From NCBI RefSeq assembly GCF_015999245.1, contig NZ_JAEAMR010000007.1:536971-589293 (forward strand): a stretch of DNA of 52,323 nt, written 5' to 3'. The position numbers and the translations under genes were made by a program. The stretch comes from Streptomyces sp. AV19 (GTDB lineage Bacteria > Actinomycetota > Actinomycetes > Streptomycetales > Streptomycetaceae). Shown here in pieces: positions 51,840-52,323 of the stretch. Below the pieces are notes generated by a model. That model was not told where the DNA came from and made no database searches. It saw only the letters and a program-made list of their open reading frames with translations. Numbering within the stretch: position 1 is the first letter of the stretch; every line of letters begins with the position of its first letter.

Positions 51840-52323
51840 TCAGGCGACCGGCCCCTGCATGTGCCGGCTGATCCACTGGATCAGGCCGCCGCTCTCCATG
51901 TTGGGCACGTAGGTGGCCGCGTTGTGCCGGCCGCCCTGGATGACGTGGTACTTCGTCTTCACCGGGCCCTTGTTGCCGTACTTCGCGACGAACGCGTCGA
52001 TCGGCGGCTTGACCGGCTCGGTGGAGCCGACCTGGAGGCCCAGGTACACCTCGGGGCCGCCCTTGGCGGTCAGCCGCTGGGCGAGCATCTTGGAGTTGTT
52101 GTCCGCCCGCTCCTTCTCGTGGCCCTTCCACAGCAGGGAGTCGGGGACGATGTCCGGGCCGGAGGCGATCACGGCCTTGAACTTGTCCGGTTTCTGCAGC
52201 ACGGACTTCAGGCCGGCCGAGGCGCCGGTGGAGGAGCCGAAGAAGGCCCAGCCGTCGCGCGACTTGACCGTGCGGAAGTTCTCCTTGATCAGCTGCGGGA
52301 CGTCCTCGGTGAGCCAGGTGCCC
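51840..52323 (-). CDS. Putative esterase (alpha/beta hydrolase), 5' end outside the window
   Basis: The C-terminal ~160 residues of a hydrolase that runs off the right edge. The nucleophile elbow is G-S-S-T-G in 'GWAFFGSSTGASAGL', 'FKAVIASGPD' follows, and the catalytic His is in 'IQGGRHNAATYVP'. This is the PF00756 esterase/antigen-85-like fold. Substrate and export signal cannot be judged without the missing N-terminus. Confidence 0.8.
   Translation of the reverse strand, partial: GTWLTEDVPQLIKENFRTVKSRDGWAFFGSSTGASAGLKSVLQKPDKFKAVIASGPDIVPDSLLWKGHEKERADNNSKMLAQRLTAKGGPEVYLGLQVGSTEPVKPPIDAFVAKYGNKGPVKTKYHVIQGGRHNAATYVPNMESGGLIQWISRHMQGPVA

Overview
This window is a high-GC actinobacterial chromosome segment, almost certainly from a Streptomyces or close relative. 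The evidence is the strong G/C bias at third codon positions, frequent GTG and TTG starts, ATGA/GTGA gene overlaps, and the developmental sigma factor bldN lying beside its anti-sigma gene rsbN. There is also a complete futalosine-type menaquinone gene group. All functional calls come from reading protein motifs by eye; no database search was run.

Region 1 (1-7.3 kb): a SulP anion transporter diverges from proC. Next comes an auxiliary-type tryptophanyl-tRNA synthetase with a visible Trp-Trp leader peptide and attenuator. A relic of an rRNA operon follows (promoter-like sequence, the last 46 nt of 5S rRNA, and the rRNA-type terminator). After it come an AcuC-like deacetylase, a conserved actinobacterial protein, a MerR/excisionase-type small DNA-binding protein and the 32-residue ribosomal protein bS22.

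Region 2 (7.4-20 kb): an epimerase-acyltransferase pair, rsbN, bldN (with a BldD box upstream), a SerB-like HAD hydrolase, a glutaredoxin-like protein, and the redox-controlled tetrapyrrole operon rex-sORF-hemA-hemC-hemD-hemB. In that operon every junction overlaps, and a Rex operator sits in front.

Region 3 (20-30 kb): an anti-sigma-type ATPase, argS, a class I lysS and two tandem DUF3558-like lipoproteins. Then comes rtcB, with a codon-usage scar across its active site, next to a free-standing LAGLIDADG endonuclease gene and a degraded stretch. A small operon of SDR, YnfA-like and unknown genes closes the region.

Region 4 (30-41 kb): hemL, a histidine phosphatase, a deacetylase-like lipoprotein and the System II cytochrome c maturation genes (TlpA-like, ccdA, resB, ccsB). 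A Tat-exported phospholipase C-type enzyme follows, with a PHO box upstream.

Region 5 (41-52.3 kb): menaquinone genes (UbiD-like mqnL, UbiA-like mqnP, UbiX-like, Lrp regulator, mqnE, and further on mqnA). They are interspersed with a GNAT enzyme, a DAACS-family symporter led by a cysteine-rich leader peptide, a TetR regulator and a cold-shock protein. The window ends inside an esterase gene. The unifying theme is respiration: heme synthesis under redox control, cytochrome c assembly and menaquinone.
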